A stretch of 64,000 bases of DNA from Labilibaculum antarcticum (GTDB lineage Bacteria > Bacteroidota > Bacteroidia > Bacteroidales > Marinifilaceae), in the NCBI RefSeq assembly GCF_002356295.1, contig NZ_AP018042.1, positions 1,458,361-1,522,360 on the forward strand. Direction: 5' to 3'. How positions within the stretch are numbered: position 1 is the stretch's first letter; each line of letters starts with the position of its first letter. Both the position numbers and the translations under genes were made by a program. Positions 62,684-64,000 of this stretch are shown here, in pieces. The notes beneath the pieces were generated by a model. The model made no database searches. It worked only from the letters and a program-made list of their open reading frames with translations, and was not told where the DNA came from.

Positions 62684-64000
62684 TTGAAATCATATCTTAA
62701 ATATTTCTCAATCTTTTTGTTGATACTATTGTGTTCAAAATTGGCGTTTTCTCAAGTTTCGCACGAAAAAAATGAGAAAACGCGAATATTATTTATTTTC
62801 GATGCTTCTCAAAGCATGAATGGTTACTGGGAAGAATCAAAAAAGATTAATATAGCCCGTAGATTTTTGATTCAAATGATTGACAGTTTGGAATATGAAG
62901 ACAATGTCGAACTGGCTTTAAGAGTATATGGTCATCAAAGTGTTGTCCCACCACAGGATTGCAACGACACCAAATTAGAGGTGCCCTTTAAACCTGGAAA
63001 TGCGGGTGAAATAAGACAAACGTTACGATATATCACCCCGAAAGGAACAACCCCGATTGCTCATTCTTTAGAACTTGCAGCGAATGATTTTCCTGAAGTA
63101 AATTCCTTGACCCGTAATGTAATTATTCTTATTACCGATGGTGTAGAGGCTTGTGATGGCGATCCATGTGCAGTATCATTAGAACTGCAAAAAAAAGGAA
63201 TCTTTTTAAAACCATTCATTATTGGAATAGGTTTAGATGTTGATTTTAAAAGTAGTTTCGAATGCATTGGAAATTTTATTGAAGTAAAGAAAGAAGAACG
63301 CTTCGGAGGAACGTTGGAGTATGTTATCTCTCAGGTTTTGAACAAAACTTCGGTACAAATAAATTTAATTGATGCCAATGGTTCTCCAACGGAAACTGAT
63401 GTTCCCATGACGTTCTATAACTCTGTTTCGGGTAAAGTAAGATATCAATTTATGCATACCCTGAATGCAAAAGGAAATCCGGACACTTTATTTCTTGATC
63501 CGTTACTTACTTACGATATTACAATTCACACGATCCCTGAATTGCATCGCGACAGCATAAGTATTGTTGCAGGTAAGCACACTGCGATTGGATTTGATGC
63601 TCCTCAGGGGATGTTGAAAATTGCTTCTGCCAGAACAACCTTATACAAAGATTTAAAAATTCTTATCAGAAAAAACAAAGAGATTATTAATATTCAAATA
63701 CCTAATGAAGTAACAAAATACCTGACTGGCAAATACGATTTAGAAGTTTTAAGTCTGCCTAGAATTTCAATTCCTGATGTTGAAATTAATCAAAGTAAAA
63801 CGACATCTATCAAAATTCCTCAACCGGGTTTAGTTACTATTTTTAAACCAACATCTGGTCCATGTAGTTTGTTTGTTCAAAAAGGAAGTAAATTAGAATG
63901 GATTCATAATATCCCGGAAAAAACATTGAGAGAAACTTTGACACTTCAACCTGGAACGTATCATTTAATTTTCAGAAACAAAAATGCCTATCTGTCACAA
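62684..64000 (+). CDS. Secreted VWA-domain protein (partial, runs off the window)
   Basis: An open frame begins with TTG at 62684 (signal peptide: residues about 1-22, ending LAFSQ) and has no stop before the window edge, 439 codons. The VWA domain at about 33-215 keeps the MIDAS motif as FDASQSMNGYW (DxSxS), a Thr in GTTPIAHSLELA and NVIILITDGVEACDGDP with the later Asp. Beta-rich segments of unknown type follow (GKHTAIGFDAPQGMLKIAS and a PGLVTIFKPTSGP repeat near the end). Similar VWA proteins are periplasmic or surface adhesin-like. The remaining C-terminus is outside. Confidence 0.75.
   Translation, partial: MKSYLKYFSIFLLILLCSKLAFSQVSHEKNEKTRILFIFDASQSMNGYWEESKKINIARRFLIQMIDSLEYEDNVELALRVYGHQSVVPPQDCNDTKLEVPFKPGNAGEIRQTLRYITPKGTTPIAHSLELAANDFPEVNSLTRNVIILITDGVEACDGDPCAVSLELQKKGIFLKPFIIGIGLDVDFKSSFECIGNFIEVKKEERFGGTLEYVISQVLNKTSVQINLIDANGSPTETDVPMTFYNSVSGKVRYQFMHTLNAKGNPDTLFLDPLLTYDITIHTIPELHRDSISIVAGKHTAIGFDAPQGMLKIASARTTLYKDLKILIRKNKEIINIQIPNEVTKYLTGKYDLEVLSLPRISIPDVEINQSKTTSIKIPQPGLVTIFKPTSGPCSLFVQKGSKLEWIHNIPEKTLRETLTLQPGTYHLIFRNKNAYLSQ

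Overview
The window is AT-rich DNA of a Bacteroidota bacterium, most likely from the Marinilabiliales (Labilibaculum, Ancylomarina or Marinifilum-like). The taxonomic call is inference. It rests on two SusC/SusD loci, gldE and gldD, DUF4924, DUF6089, a PF10108 exonuclease, paired OmpH genes next to BamA, promoters of the TAnnTTTG type and a lack of Shine-Dalgarno sequences. I saw no tRNA, rRNA, CRISPR array, intact transposase or prophage.

Layout. 1-1214 is the N-terminal part of a large minus-strand gene. 1470-4357 is korA-korB, a 2-oxoacid:ferredoxin oxidoreductase. 4728-5468 is a hypothetical gene followed by a non-coding stretch with a 42-bp tandem repeat. 6231-12381 is a four-gene SusC/SusD operon (SusC, SusD-like_2, DUF5011-type lipoprotein, lipid-binding-type lipoprotein). 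13209-17987 is a second SusC/SusD pair. 18434-18970 is a gamma carbonic anhydrase gene divergent from it. 19050-27010 is the conserved envelope block on the minus strand: CBS protein, nadK, DUF6089, uppS, bamA, ompH, ompH, murI. pdxJ diverges from it. 27975-31507 holds a hydrolase, a lipoprotein, an exonuclease and udk. 31598-39694 is a plus-strand housekeeping run: Dabb protein, manA, yihA, prs, rplY, pth, S4 protein, DUF4924, DMT transporter, lnt. 39757-47216 is more accessory: a secreted protein, a VIT1-like transporter, minisatellites, a DNPH1-like hydrolase with DUF4269, a two-CW protein, a LacI fragment and a histidine kinase. 47275-64000 returns to core functions: FAD oxidoreductase, dsbD, rng, a 30-residue COX24-like protein, HU, mutY-ssb-gldE-gldD-PPTase, a phosphatase, DUF190-crcB, ychF, a transglutaminase-like protein and a partial VWA protein.

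The strongest new observation is that the two SusC genes share one 5' module of about 0.85-0.9 kb: signal peptide, carboxypeptidase-like domain, whole promoter region and the first codons of the divergent carbonic anhydrase gene. The barrels and the SusD partners are different. Upstream of the first SusC, at 12826-12900, a shrunken relic of the carbonic anhydrase gene remains. This points to duplication or capture of a promoter-leader cassette.

The second observation is a set of intergenic minisatellites with a period of exactly 42 bp (7 units at about 42921-43215, 3 units at 5917-6030) or 41 bp (3 units at about 41124-41250). They resemble each other weakly and may form one family.
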